64,000 nt of DNA from Chloroflexota bacterium (lineage in GTDB: Bacteria > Chloroflexota > Anaerolineae > Caldilineales > Caldilineaceae). A program made the position numbers and the translations under genes. The notes beneath the pieces were generated by a model, which saw only the letters and a list, made by a program, of their open reading frames with translations, did not search any database and had not been told where the DNA came from. Positions 22,276 through 30,813 of this stretch are shown here, in pieces. Where the stretch lies: positions 434,001 to 498,000 of the forward strand of contig BOKO01000002.1 in the NCBI GenBank assembly GCA_016861025.1. The letters are read 5' to 3'. Every line of letters begins with the position of its first letter. Positions within the stretch are counted from its first letter, which is position 1.

Positions 22276-23406
22276 ATGAGCAACGTGTTTCGGTATGGCG
22301 TCTATGGCGTGGGGCGCATCGGCAAGGTGCACGCCGCGATCGTGCAGGAGCAGGGACAGCAGATCGTCGCCATCGGCGACGATGTACAGGCGGCGGTCGA
22401 TGCGGCGCAGCGCGAGCTTGGCTTGCCGTCGGTGCAGACATTCAACGATGCGGCGGCGATGGCGCAGGCGCTGGCTGGCAAGATCGACGCCATGATTATC
22501 GCCTCGCACACGAAGGATCATGCCCGCCACGCGCTGCCGTTCGTGCAGGCGCACATCCCAATCTACCTGGAAAAGCCGCTCACCGACGACCTGAGCGAGG
22601 CGTTCGCCTTTGTCGAGGCGATTGGCCGCGATCCGCGCCAGATTCAGATCGGCTTGCAGCGTCGCTACGACCCGGCGCTGCTACACACGAAGCAGTTGAT
22701 CCAGGCGGGGCTAATCGGCGATGTTCGCGAAATCCGCTGCATTTTGCGCGACCAGTATCCGCCGCCGCCCACCTACAGCAGCCGCGGATTGATCATCGAC
22801 ATGGGCATCCACGTCGCCGACGAGGCGATCTTCCTGCTCGACGAGTTTCCCAATGAGGTGTGGGCGAGCGTGCACCGCACAAAAGGCTACAACAGCCCGA
22901 TCGATGAAGGCGGCGACACCGCCTTTGTCACCTTCACCACGGCGTCGAACGTGCTCGGACGCCTCGATCTCAGTCGCACCCACGCATCTGGCTACAACAA
23001 CGAGACCTACATCATCGGCACGCGTGGCACCATTCACACCGGACGTTTCGCCGGCTATCCGGGGCCTATTCATGTCGAACTCTGGCAGAGCGACGGGACG
23101 CTGCACCCTGAATCAAAGACTTTCGAGATGACCTATCTGAAGGGTGACTATCCAGAGTTCCTGCCGCGCTTCGACGCCGCTTATCGCCGTGCGCACCAAC
23201 AATTCCGCGCCGACATCGAAACGGGCGCGTCCTTTGTAGTAACGCAGAACGAGGTGCTCGATGCGCAAGTTTTCGTCGAGGCGGCGCATCGCTCCGCCCA
23301 ACATGGCAGTCGCCGCTATCGAATGCAACGTTTTGATGATCTGCATCAATATCGAGCGGCATGCATCGCCAATGGCCTGATGGATGAGGAAGGAGGCGGG
23401 GGCTGA
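22276..23406 (+). CDS. Inositol 2-dehydrogenase-like Gfo/Idh oxidoreductase
   Basis: 376 residues. Rossmann motif GVYGVGRIGKVHAAIV, IYLEKPLTDDLSEAFAF near 100, IQIGLQRRYDPALLHTKQLI near 118, and PPPTYSSRGLIIDMGIHVADEA near 165 with the His used in catalysis. It is IolG-like but divergent from the 20206 gene; a scyllo-inositol or D-chiro-inositol dehydrogenase is plausible. The protein ends in Glu and Gly residues. It is the last intact gene of the rightward island; the frame ends at 23406. Confidence 0.85.
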   Translation: MSNVFRYGVYGVGRIGKVHAAIVQEQGQQIVAIGDDVQAAVDAAQRELGLPSVQTFNDAAAMAQALAGKIDAMIIASHTKDHARHALPFVQAHIPIYLEKPLTDDLSEAFAFVEAIGRDPRQIQIGLQRRYDPALLHTKQLIQAGLIGDVREIRCILRDQYPPPPTYSSRGLIIDMGIHVADEAIFLLDEFPNEVWASVHRTKGYNSPIDEGGDTAFVTFTTASNVLGRLDLSRTHASGYNNETYIIGTRGTIHTGRFAGYPGPIHVELWQSDGTLHPESKTFEMTYLKGDYPEFLPRFDAAYRRAHQQFRADIETGASFVVTQNEVLDAQVFVEAAHRSAQHGSRRYRMQRFDDLHQYRAACIANGLMDEEGGGG

Positions 23407-23500
23407 GCATTCAATATGAGATCCTCACCCCCTCGCCTCTCCTTGATGCGCAAGGGCGGCTGATGCAAGTCGGCTGGGCGCAGGCGCCGCTGTTGAGTGC
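23406..23500 (+). pseudogene. DUF2804-like N-terminal remnant
   Basis: In the frame starting at 23406 the gap translates to IQYEILTPSPLLDAQGR then LMQVGWAQAPLL. This resembles the N-terminus of DUF2804 proteins (a PLLD-x-GRL-x-GWA-x-PLL pattern). No ATG precedes it in frame, and the similarity stops after about 30 residues before the converging gene at 23545. It looks like the decayed start of a gene whose body is gone. Recognition is from memory of the family and is moderate. Confidence 0.45.
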
Positions 23501-23544
23501 AACCTGGAGCTGGCGCCATCGCCTCAGGCGTCAATTGTGCACTG

Positions 23545-24435
23545 CTATTTGGCTTTGCGCCCGCCTTTGAGCTGCGCCTGAAGCGCCTTGAGTGCATCCA
23601 TATCGCCCTTGGCGGCAAGTTCAGCTTGTTCGGGCCAGGTCGTCGGGTCGCTGACGGCAAAACGTTGACCGGCGGCGAGCAGCATCTCGCGCAGCTTGGC
23701 CGCGGGCGTTGCAGCCAGCGCAGCAAAGGTGGTGATGCCGTTTTGCGCCAGCAGGTCGGCGATCTTGGGACCGATGCCCTCGATGATCTTTAGATCGTCG
23801 GCGGCAGCGGCAACGGGTGTGGATTCGGTTGGTTCTGGCTTAACGGTCGATGCGCTTCTGCTTTTCTTGGCTTTGGCAGGTGCAACTGACGCAGGTGCAA
23901 CTGACCCGGTGGGCGCATCTGTAGTTGTGGCCTTGGGCGCCGACTTCTTGGCTTTGGCTGGCCTGGCTTCATCCACCGCCGCGGGTGCGCTCACAGCAGA
24001 TACGGGCAAAGAGCGAGCAACAATGCCGATGGCGTCGATATACCAGTCGGCGCGGCCAAAGAAGCCCACCACTTCGCTTCCCTCCGGCGCCAGGAAAGAA
24101 TATTCCACTTCTCCACCCTCACCGCCATAGGTCGGGGAAACGCGCTTGTTGGTGTGGAAGCGAATGCTGTCCAGATATTGGGCGCTGCGTCCACTGACGC
24201 CGACCAGGTATTCGTCGTCTTCTAGTGTAAAAGAATGCACCTCGTCACCGTGGCCGCCGATGCCGGGAAGCGTCTGCATGACGCCGGCTGCATCGACATA
24301 GCCAACCTGAATTGAATCGACAAACCAGCCGGTTGTCAGTTTCACCTCGCGAATCCGCGCGCCGGCAGGAACGACATAGCCCTCGACAGGGATGCCGCCC
24401 TCGCCTCCGCTCACTCCGATTTTTGTCTCGTTCAT
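23545..24435 (-). CDS. Jacalin-like lectin fused to a helix-hairpin-helix domain
   Basis: 296 residues. The N-terminal ~140 residues look like a jacalin-type beta-prism lectin: GVSGGEGGIPVEGY, then WFVDSIQVGYVD, YLVGVSGRSAQYLDSIRF, TYGGEGGEVEYSF, and VVGFFGRADWYIDAIGIVA. A Lys/Ala/Pro/Thr linker (about 145-220) follows. A C-terminal HhH module (LKIIEGIGPKIADLLAQNGI near 230) and a basic tail (KGGRKAK) complete it. There is no signal peptide. The ATG at 24435 with an AAGGAG site excludes a longer frame extending into pucR. It may bind a glycan or nucleotide-linked ligand and nucleic acid or protein; unknown. Confidence 0.8.
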   Translation of the reverse strand: MNETKIGVSGGEGGIPVEGYVVPAGARIREVKLTTGWFVDSIQVGYVDAAGVMQTLPGIGGHGDEVHSFTLEDDEYLVGVSGRSAQYLDSIRFHTNKRVSPTYGGEGGEVEYSFLAPEGSEVVGFFGRADWYIDAIGIVARSLPVSAVSAPAAVDEARPAKAKKSAPKATTTDAPTGSVAPASVAPAKAKKSRSASTVKPEPTESTPVAAAADDLKIIEGIGPKIADLLAQNGITTFAALAATPAAKLREMLLAAGQRFAVSDPTTWPEQAELAAKGDMDALKALQAQLKGGRKAK

Positions 24436-24470
24436 CAGAATTCTTTGCTCCTTTTGATGAGATTGTAGGG

Positions 24471-26114
24471 TCACTGTTTCATCACCGGGCGCAACTTGAG
24501 GGCAAGTTGCAAAGAAAAACGTGCATCGGCGTCGTCCAAATCGAGTTGCGTAATCTGCGCGATCTGTTCGAGCCGATAGGTCAACGTGTTGCGATGAATA
24601 TGTAAGCGCGTGGCCGTCTGGCTGAGATTGCCGTGGCACGCAAAGAATGCATCGAGCGTCTGTACAAGTTCGGCGTTGCGGCTGTCGTCATGGCTGATCA
24701 ATTTGCCTAGCGTCTTGCGATAAAAGCGCGCTGCTTCGGCGCTGCCGCCCAACCCTGCCAGCAACTGATATAAGCCAAGATCGCCAAAATAGGTCACGGG
24801 CGAACTCTCCCACTCCTTGCCCAGCCGCCAGCTTTCGCGCGCCTGCATCTGGCTCTGCCGCCAGTTGGCGGGGCCGACGCCAGGTCGTCCAATTCCGATG
24901 ACAACGCGTGCGCCTGGATTCGTGGCCTGGATACGTTCCGCCAGCTCATGAGCGACTGTTTTGAGTGACCGGCCGCTTTTGGGATCATCGACGGGCCAAA
25001 AGACCAACATGCCTTCGTCGCGTCGCGCATACGGCGCCGACACATTGCGCTGTTGGATAAAGCGCAGCAACGGCGCCGGCCAGCCGGGAACATTGGTTGC
25101 ATCGATCAACATGGCGACGTGTGGCCGCGTCAACTCATAGCGCAACGCTGCGCCACGCTGAATCCATGCCTGTTCGTCGGCGATTTCGGCGGCCAGCAGC
25201 TCGTCGAGAAACGCCGCGCGCATCCGCTCTTCGGCGATGCCCACAGCGTTCTGCTTCGCCCATTCGAGCGCCGCCGCCGACGCGCCTTGCAGGGCGGCGA
25301 CCTCTTCCACTGCAGAGATTTCCTGTCCAGCGGCGCTGCGCCGCAGCAGCAGGCAATATCCGCGCACAACTTCGCCAACAAGGATTGCTGATACAACTGA
25401 TTCATGGTAGGAAAGCGCGGCGCCGTTGCTTGTCAGCGGCAACACGCCGATGGCCTGGGTTACTTTGTCCGGCGCCTGGGTTGCCAGCCAGCTGCGCAAC
25501 ATGGTGGGATTCGGCAATGCATTGAGCAGGCTCTGCTGCTGGTCAAGCGGCGCTTTGTCGAGACCGGCCTGCGCGGAGATGCGACCATCTTCGCCGACAA
25601 GAATGACCGGTTGTTGAACAAAGGTGTGAATCTGCTGGACGATTTGGGGCAACCCGCCGCCATCAAGCGCCGCCCGGTTGAGGTCGCGCTGAAACTCCGC
25701 CGACCGTTGTGCAATATAGCCGGCGCGGTCGACGATCAATCGAATGATCGACCGTTCGATCTGGGTGAGCGGGGTCGTGGAGGGCAGCTCGAACAGGGGA
25801 ATGTTGGCGTCGCGTGCGGCGTTGATCGCATTCTCCGACACGACGCCGAGCACCGCAATGCCGGCCACGCCCGCCGCCTTGAGGCTGTGAACAACGCGCT
25901 CCAGGCGTGCTTTCGGATCGAGCCGCCGCAGATCATCCATGTCGACCAGCGCCAGTTCGTTTCCTTCGAGCTTGGGAAATGCAGGCGGGCTTGGGCGCAG
26001 GCTGCACGCCCAACTGACCGGGCGGTCGAGCAGCGCGCCCCCCACAGACAGTTTTGTTCCGCGCGGCAGGGCAAGATGATAGACGTCGCCGAGAGTTGCA
26101 GTACTTTTGTACAT
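24471..26114 (-). CDS. PucR-family transcriptional regulator
   Basis: 547 residues. The N-terminal PucR ligand domain (residues ~1-125, LGDVYHLALPRGTKLSVGG, then AGIAVLGVVSENAINAARDANIPLFELP) is followed by a central GGDEF-like/CdaR region. The C-terminal PucR helix-turn-helix (ACHGNLSQTATRLHIHRNTL near 500) completes it. Regulators of this class usually control purine, amino-acid or sugar-acid catabolism. It is divergent from nothing here and lies at the end of the inositol island, so it could regulate that island or the jacalin gene 35 bases downstream. The ATG has a GAAGAG site. Confidence 0.9.
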   Translation of the reverse strand: MYKSTATLGDVYHLALPRGTKLSVGGALLDRPVSWACSLRPSPPAFPKLEGNELALVDMDDLRRLDPKARLERVVHSLKAAGVAGIAVLGVVSENAINAARDANIPLFELPSTTPLTQIERSIIRLIVDRAGYIAQRSAEFQRDLNRAALDGGGLPQIVQQIHTFVQQPVILVGEDGRISAQAGLDKAPLDQQQSLLNALPNPTMLRSWLATQAPDKVTQAIGVLPLTSNGAALSYHESVVSAILVGEVVRGYCLLLRRSAAGQEISAVEEVAALQGASAAALEWAKQNAVGIAEERMRAAFLDELLAAEIADEQAWIQRGAALRYELTRPHVAMLIDATNVPGWPAPLLRFIQQRNVSAPYARRDEGMLVFWPVDDPKSGRSLKTVAHELAERIQATNPGARVVIGIGRPGVGPANWRQSQMQARESWRLGKEWESSPVTYFGDLGLYQLLAGLGGSAEAARFYRKTLGKLISHDDSRNAELVQTLDAFFACHGNLSQTATRLHIHRNTLTYRLEQIAQITQLDLDDADARFSLQLALKLRPVMKQ

Positions 26115-26154
26115 AATCTCTTCAGTCCGCGCTCAAAACCTCTACGCTTTGTTC

Positions 26155-26184
26155 ATTATAGAACCCTTTCAGATTGAGATGCAA
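26155..26184 (-). promoter_or_regulatory. Promoter of pucR-type gene
   Basis: On the minus strand TTGCAT (26184-26179), an 18-base spacer and a consensus TATAAT (26160-26155). The start site would be about 34 bases before the ATG at 26114. The spacer contains AACCCTTTCAG (minus: CTGAAAGGGTT), and a near-complementary CTGAAGGGTT lies about 70 bases upstream, a possible autoregulatory site. Confidence 0.6.
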
Positions 26185-26272
26185 AGCTGATGCGCCACAG
26201 AGTTGTACAACTTGCACGAATTCAATTCTCATCCTGAAGGGTTGGCAGGTATTTGTCGGACGTTCTCCGGGC

Positions 26273-26303
26273 AAAAAGAACCGGCGGGACAATTGTCCCG
26301 CCG
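26273..26303 (-). terminator. Intrinsic terminator of the small membrane protein gene
   Basis: A perfect 22-base palindrome (26282-26303, arms CGGCGGGACAA/TTGTCCCGCCG) lies 47 bases after the stop at 26350 on the minus strand. It is followed by GGTTCTTTTTG, giving a T-rich tail (26281-26272). Confidence 0.75.
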
Positions 26304-26349
26304 ATTACCCGATTCCGCTCAATCGTTTCGCTGTTGCCGGCAATAGATG

Positions 26350-26856
26350 TTACTCGCGTGCGCCGGACGCCATGAACGCCGCCACTGCGCCGCCCCACAA
26401 TCCCCACAACATTGCCCAGCCAAAGCCAACCCACGCCGGGTCTTGGCCGATCATCAGACCGATCACAAAAAAGCCGACAATGCCGAGAATAAAGCCGACC
26501 AGACTGCCAAGCCATAGCTTGCTAAAGGCAAAGCTGCGGTTGAAGACCCAAACCAGCAGGGGCCACAGGATGATCTGCGAAAGTATCGGCAGGATGAATC
26601 CGATGAGACCACCGATCAGGCTCTTCCAGTCCTGCCCCAGCTTGCCGGCTGCGATCTGATAGCCGAGCACGGGGCCAATGCCGATTAGAAGAAAGGCAAT
26701 GCCATAGATCAGGGGCATGTTTGTGCTGAGCAACATGCCCGATGCCGCCGCAATCAGCGCGGTGGCAATGCCGCCATAGAGAGAAGCCATCCATAGGTTG
26801 ACGGCGGAGCGCGCATTTGCGCCAGAACCCGACACCATCGTAGCTAATAGGATCAT
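26350..26856 (-). CDS. Small membrane protein, unknown function
   Basis: 168 residues with four or five hydrophobic helices (LIYGIAFLLIGIGPVLGY, SLIGGLIGFILPILSQIILW, LWLGSLVGFILGIVGFFVIG, and a Gly/Ala-rich final helix). The N-terminal Gly/Ser segment VSGSGANARSAV precedes the first helix. The ATG at 26856 has an AAGGAG site seven bases upstream and is preferred to the in-frame start at 26907. It has its own terminator and is separate from the adjacent operon. No family recognised. Confidence 0.7.
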   Translation of the reverse strand: MILLATMVSGSGANARSAVNLWMASLYGGIATALIAAASGMLLSTNMPLIYGIAFLLIGIGPVLGYQIAAGKLGQDWKSLIGGLIGFILPILSQIILWPLLVWVFNRSFAFSKLWLGSLVGFILGIVGFFVIGLMIGQDPAWVGFGWAMLWGLWGGAVAAFMASGARE

Positions 26857-26956
26857 CGTCGTTACTCCTTGATAGTGGAGATTGAGGCGTTTGAAAATGG
26901 TGAACACATCATAGACGAAATTCGATCAACGCGCAACCTGCAAAAAAGGTTTGCAG

Positions 26957-27394
26957 CTATTCAGGCAGCTCGTCCCACTCAGCTAGCAGCCAGGCGCCGA
27001 CAGCAAGATAGAGGGTCTGCCCGCCCGACGCTCCGATCACCAGGATCAGACCGTCATCCTCATCGACGGCGATGTCGTTGAGGCGCGCGCCAGACTTGAC
27101 CAGCGTCGCCAGCCGCTCCCCTGTTGTAGCCAGACCGTTCCACGCCTCGGCGTCGGGATCGTCAAAACAAGCAACGCCGTACAGCTCGAAGTAAACGCCG
27201 TCTTCGAGATAAAGGTCGATGTCAAATGTGTCCTGTGCAGCGGAGTCGGCCGGCCTGTCAGCCAACCCATCCGCCAGCGAATCCTCCCACAATGCAATAT
27301 GCACAATCCGCTGCTCGACCAGCGCCATCAGTTCGTCGTAAGTCTCGTCATCGACGGTAGTCATCAGCGGCAGGTCTTTTTCAGCTCGGTTCAT
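26957..27394 (-). CDS. Small acidic protein, unknown function
   Basis: 145 residues, strongly acidic (many DD, DE, ED pairs), with a repeated pattern DIDLYLEDGVYFELYGVACFDD and DIAVDEDDGLILVIGASGG. The alternation suggests a small alpha/beta domain. The start at 27394 has a GAGGAG site. It begins three bases after the stop of the M23-like gene (27398), so it is the distal gene of the aroQ operon. A weak 7-bp hairpin (26938-26956) follows the stop. No recognised family. Confidence 0.65.
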   Translation of the reverse strand: MNRAEKDLPLMTTVDDETYDELMALVEQRIVHIALWEDSLADGLADRPADSAAQDTFDIDLYLEDGVYFELYGVACFDDPDAEAWNGLATTGERLATLVKSGARLNDIAVDEDDGLILVIGASGGQTLYLAVGAWLLAEWDELPE

Positions 27395-27397
27395 GGC

Positions 27398-28411
27398 TCA
27401 CTCCTCAGCTTCTGGCGCGTGTTCTGGCGCAGAAACAATCATGCGCGTCGGGATTGTCATCAAGCGGTCGAACCACTGCCCGCCCGCCTCGAAATGGCTG
27501 AATTGCACCGGCAGCCCCCGGTCGATGAAGGGATGCGGACCCTCAGCAAGGTGAAAGTGTAGATGGGGACCTGGCGACATCCCGCTGTTGCCGATGCGCC
27601 CGATGAGCGCGCCACGGCGGATCAGTTGACCTTCGTTGACTTCCAGGCTCGCCTGCTGCAGACAGCCGTAGAAGCTGAATTCGCCGTTGGCATGGCTGAT
27701 GGCGACAGCGTTGCCTAGCAGCCGTCGTGGGTCGTTGCGAAAGATGCGTTGGTCGGGCAACGCACCAGGCGGGAGGTCGGGCATGTCGAAGGTGACAGCG
27801 GCCACTTTGCCCCCGGCGGTGGCGTAAACCGGCTGCCCCCAACTGTAATGCTCCTCCAGCAACATGCCCGTCCCGCTGAAAAAGCGATTTTCGGGGCCCA
27901 GCCGCACAAAATCAATAGCGTAGGTCTGGCTGTAGACCTCCTGCTTGTGACGGTCGCTCCAGTCGGAGCCTTGAATCGCCCACCATGTCCCGCGCAAGGG
28001 GAAGTGTAGATCGGTCTTCTGCTCATGAAACTGCACGGGAATCTGCAACGAGTGCTGTGCGTCGCTGTCGCGCCCCTCGGCGCGGGCGATCACCGTCACT
28101 TCCAGATGGGTGAGCCGGTAGTACGCCGGCGCCAGGAAGTGCAGCGAACGCAGCGCCAGACCAGAACCTGGCGCAATCGAGAGATCGTCGCTGCCCAGCC
28201 GTTGTGCAATCATCTGTCCGGGCCAGCGCTGCTCGAAAATCATGTGATGTTCGCGGTAGCCTTGAAAAACCACGCCGCGCAGTTCCAGTGTGCGGTCGGT
28301 GGCGGTGACGCCCAGGTCGAAGACCACCTCCTGCATCGGCTGCAACAGCGGAAAGGGCAGCTCGGTGTAGGCAGCGGCGATCAAAGTCGGGGGCCAGCTC
28401 TGTACAATCAT
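27398..28411 (-). CDS. M23-type peptidase-like protein with altered active-site residues
   Basis: 337 residues. The N-terminal ~150 residues form a beta-rich domain. The C-terminal M23/LytM-like region contains YSWGQPVYATAGGKVAAVTF near 190, GNAVAISHANGEFSFYGCLQ near 235, and IGRIGNSGMSPGPHLHFHLA near 270. The HLHFH ligand motif is intact. In place of the usual Y-x-H-L it has Y-G-C-L, and the usual H-x3-D ligand pair reads T-Y-A-I-D. It may therefore be catalytically impaired or use different chemistry. No signal peptide. The ATG at 28411 has a GAGGAG site; a longer frame would overlap the previous gene. Confidence 0.75.
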   Translation of the reverse strand: MIVQSWPPTLIAAAYTELPFPLLQPMQEVVFDLGVTATDRTLELRGVVFQGYREHHMIFEQRWPGQMIAQRLGSDDLSIAPGSGLALRSLHFLAPAYYRLTHLEVTVIARAEGRDSDAQHSLQIPVQFHEQKTDLHFPLRGTWWAIQGSDWSDRHKQEVYSQTYAIDFVRLGPENRFFSGTGMLLEEHYSWGQPVYATAGGKVAAVTFDMPDLPPGALPDQRIFRNDPRRLLGNAVAISHANGEFSFYGCLQQASLEVNEGQLIRRGALIGRIGNSGMSPGPHLHFHLAEGPHPFIDRGLPVQFSHFEAGGQWFDRLMTIPTRMIVSAPEHAPEAEE

Positions 28412-28424
28412 GCAAATCTCCTCA

Positions 28425-29471
28425 TCAGCGTCCCTGGCGAATTTGATGGCTGAGCGGCGGGCGGTCGCCCAGGAAGGCGAGCATCCAATCGCGCTGCGCC
28501 ATGCGCTCGTGGCGCCGAGCCGGATGCTCGGCGTGGACGACATTGTCGATGACCGCCAGCACTTCGAGCGCCTCCGCCGGGCTGAGCCGGTGGTAGCGTT
28601 CCTCAGTTTCGAGATTGTCGGTGCGCTCCCAGCGGTCGGTCCAGTCGTTGAGATAGTAGGTGTAGCAGGCGCGGCAACGCCACACGCTGAAAGTCTGCTT
28701 GTCGCCTTCGGGTGACGCCACCGCCAGCGCGCCAAGATTGGCGATGCGTCCCTGGCAGACAAAGCATGGCTCCGTGCCCGCACCGACGCCGCTGCGTTCG
28801 ACGATGCGCTCCTCCCACGTCTGTGCAGGCGGGGCGGCTGGTTGTGTAGCCGACTTACGCAGCCAGCGACGAAGCTGCCCGGCAAGCGTCCAGCGCTCGT
28901 CGCTCTCTTGTTCAGCGCGTTTGGGCATCGGCGCAATGGCGGCGGTCGCTTCTTCCTCGATCTGTGACGCTGCGATTGGCTGCGTTCCTCTGGGGTGCCA
29001 GTGTGCGCAGGCAAGGGCAAGCAATGACTGAGCGGTCAACTGTTGATGCGCCGTATCCACCATAGAACTGAGCGCATCACCGCGCCAGGTGCAGCTTCCC
29101 GTGGGCAGACCATCGGGTGTGCGCGCCGCCAGCGGCTGCCAGAATGCACACGCGCCGCAAGTCACGGGTCGCCAGCCGGCTGCGGTCAGCACGGCGGTCA
29201 ACTGTTGGAAGAAGGTTGCACCGTCGATCTCTACGATGCGCGCCAAAATCTGTGCGGGCTGGACAGGTGCGTCGGTGGACCAGCCCGCAGGCTGCGCCTC
29301 CAGCTCGACCACGCAGGAAGGCGGATCCTCATACCATAGCAGCCGCGCCCAACGGGTGAAGCTGCTCCCATCCGCCGGCGCCAGACGCACCCGCTGATAG
29401 ACCTTTGTACGCGTGCCCGGAAAGACGCCGGACATCGTGTCGAGGTTGAAACGTTGGACAGACTCGCTCAC
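28425..29471 (-). CDS. Zinc-ribbon-containing protein, unknown function
   Basis: 348 residues. The N-terminal half has a CGACAFW segment and a later GSCTWRGD. The C-terminal part has two CxxC knuckles, EPCFVCQGR and VWRCRACYTYYLNDW (about residues 238-275), a probable zinc ribbon, then an acidic/aromatic tail. A low-complexity linker (about 165-230, KRAEQESDERW and Pro/Ala) separates them. It begins seven bases after the stop of the solute-binding lipoprotein gene and is in the same operon as aroQ and the M23-like gene. No named family. Confidence 0.7.
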   Translation of the reverse strand: MSESVQRFNLDTMSGVFPGTRTKVYQRVRLAPADGSSFTRWARLLWYEDPPSCVVELEAQPAGWSTDAPVQPAQILARIVEIDGATFFQQLTAVLTAAGWRPVTCGACAFWQPLAARTPDGLPTGSCTWRGDALSSMVDTAHQQLTAQSLLALACAHWHPRGTQPIAASQIEEEATAAIAPMPKRAEQESDERWTLAGQLRRWLRKSATQPAAPPAQTWEERIVERSGVGAGTEPCFVCQGRIANLGALAVASPEGDKQTFSVWRCRACYTYYLNDWTDRWERTDNLETEERYHRLSPAEALEVLAVIDNVVHAEHPARRHERMAQRDWMLAFLGDRPPLSHQIRQGR

Positions 29472-29478
29472 AGACAGG

Positions 29479-30813
29479 CTACTTCCCGGTGGCGTCGTTG
29501 ATCAGCGCCGCAGTCTCGATCACGGTGAGCACAGGGTCGGCGTCACCGTCGACGACCTTGATGAACATGTCGCCGCCGTAGCCCCACGCCTCCGCCATCT
29601 CCGGCAGCGACGGCAGCGGTTGGGCATTGGCGGCCTGACGTGCAAAGCCTTGCAGCAGCGGATCGCTCCCCAACTGTGTGTTGCGGCTGGCGGGCAGTCG
29701 CTTGCCCAATTCAGCGATCAACCTGCCGCTTTCAGCGGTCGTCAAAAAGCGTGCAAAGGACAGGGCGAGCTGCTGCTGTTCGGTCGTCAGATTCGGGTTG
29801 AGCAGCACACCGTCGGCGCTGAGCCACGGCTGCGCGGCGCCGGCAGGGCCGTCAGGCAGCGGCGCCACCGCCAGGTTTTCACCCAGCACACCGCGCAGTT
29901 CGTCGATTGCCCAGGGGCCGTCGACAAAATAGGCGAACTCGCTCTTGCGGAAGCGATCCTTGAGCATCCCATAGTCAGGATCGACGTAGCTGCCCGGCGT
30001 CTGGCTGAGCATGCGCAGCCAGCGCAGAAAACCGGCTGCGTCGCCGCCCTGATCGACGACGGCGACGCCGTTTTCGTCAAAAAGGCGCGCGCCATAGGCG
30101 GGTAATCCCCACGCCAGGTGATAGAGATTGTTGTAGAGACCGATGCCCAGGCTCGGCGACTGCGCAGCTTGCTCCAGCCAGCCGTCGAGTGTGGCGGGCA
30201 TAGCGTTTGGGTCAGCCAGGCTGCGGTTGACAAAGACGCTCACCACTTCGTAGTTGGTTGGCAAACCGTAGAGCCGTCCCTGCCAGCGAAAGTTTTCGAG
30301 CGCGGCGGGCCAGTAGGAAGCTTGCTCCTCAAAGGAGATCAGCCCATCGAGCGGCAGCAGCACGTTGGCGTTCGCCAGCCCATCCAGCCACCAGTTGGGC
30401 GCCAGCACCAGATCAGGTCCCCCGCCGCCAGCGACGGCGTCTGCATACGCCTGCGCCAGGTCAGGATATGCCACATAGAGCGTATCGACGGTGACGCCCG
30501 GCTGCGCCTGCCGATACGCCGCCAGGATGGCAGTAAGTGCGTCGCCGTCGCCCTCGGCCCAACTGTGCCAGAGCACGATGCGCCCGGAGAGCGGGGTCGG
30601 CGTGGGCGTGGCGGTGGGCAGGACATTCTGAAGCGGCGCGCCGCCAGGCTGTGGCGTGCCGGCAACAGCTTGTGCAGCGGGCGCCGGTTCGAGCGCCAGG
30701 TCATCGGCGGGCGGCGGTGCATCCTCGCAGGCAGCGAACAATGTCGCCGCCAGCAGCAGCGCCGCCAACAAGAGCAGGGTTCGACGTGTTCGAGCAATCA
30801 AGGCGTGCATCAT
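29479..30813 (-). CDS. Extracellular solute-binding lipoprotein (SBP family 1)
   Basis: 444 residues. The signal RRTLLLLAALLLAATLFAAC ends in a lipobox Cys near residue 27, followed by an acidic/Pro linker and a short TPTPTP stretch. The rest matches family 1 extracellular solute-binding proteins: IVLWHSWAEGDGDALTAILA near 80, PDLVLAPNWWLDGLANANVL, LPLDGLI, KSEFAYFVDGPWAIDEL, and LLNPNLTTEQQQLALSFARF. The ATG at 30813 overlaps the aroQ stop as ATGA, indicating translational coupling. No permease or ATPase is adjacent, so it is an orphan; substrate unknown. Confidence 0.85.
   Translation of the reverse strand: MMHALIARTRRTLLLLAALLLAATLFAACEDAPPPADDLALEPAPAAQAVAGTPQPGGAPLQNVLPTATPTPTPLSGRIVLWHSWAEGDGDALTAILAAYRQAQPGVTVDTLYVAYPDLAQAYADAVAGGGGPDLVLAPNWWLDGLANANVLLPLDGLISFEEQASYWPAALENFRWQGRLYGLPTNYEVVSVFVNRSLADPNAMPATLDGWLEQAAQSPSLGIGLYNNLYHLAWGLPAYGARLFDENGVAVVDQGGDAAGFLRWLRMLSQTPGSYVDPDYGMLKDRFRKSEFAYFVDGPWAIDELRGVLGENLAVAPLPDGPAGAAQPWLSADGVLLNPNLTTEQQQLALSFARFLTTAESGRLIAELGKRLPASRNTQLGSDPLLQGFARQAANAQPLPSLPEMAEAWGYGGDMFIKVVDGDADPVLTVIETAALINDATGK

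Noticed and set aside
26938..26956. 7-bp hairpin after the small acidic protein gene as terminator
   Set aside because: The T run is inside the loop and stem, not after it; too weak to call.
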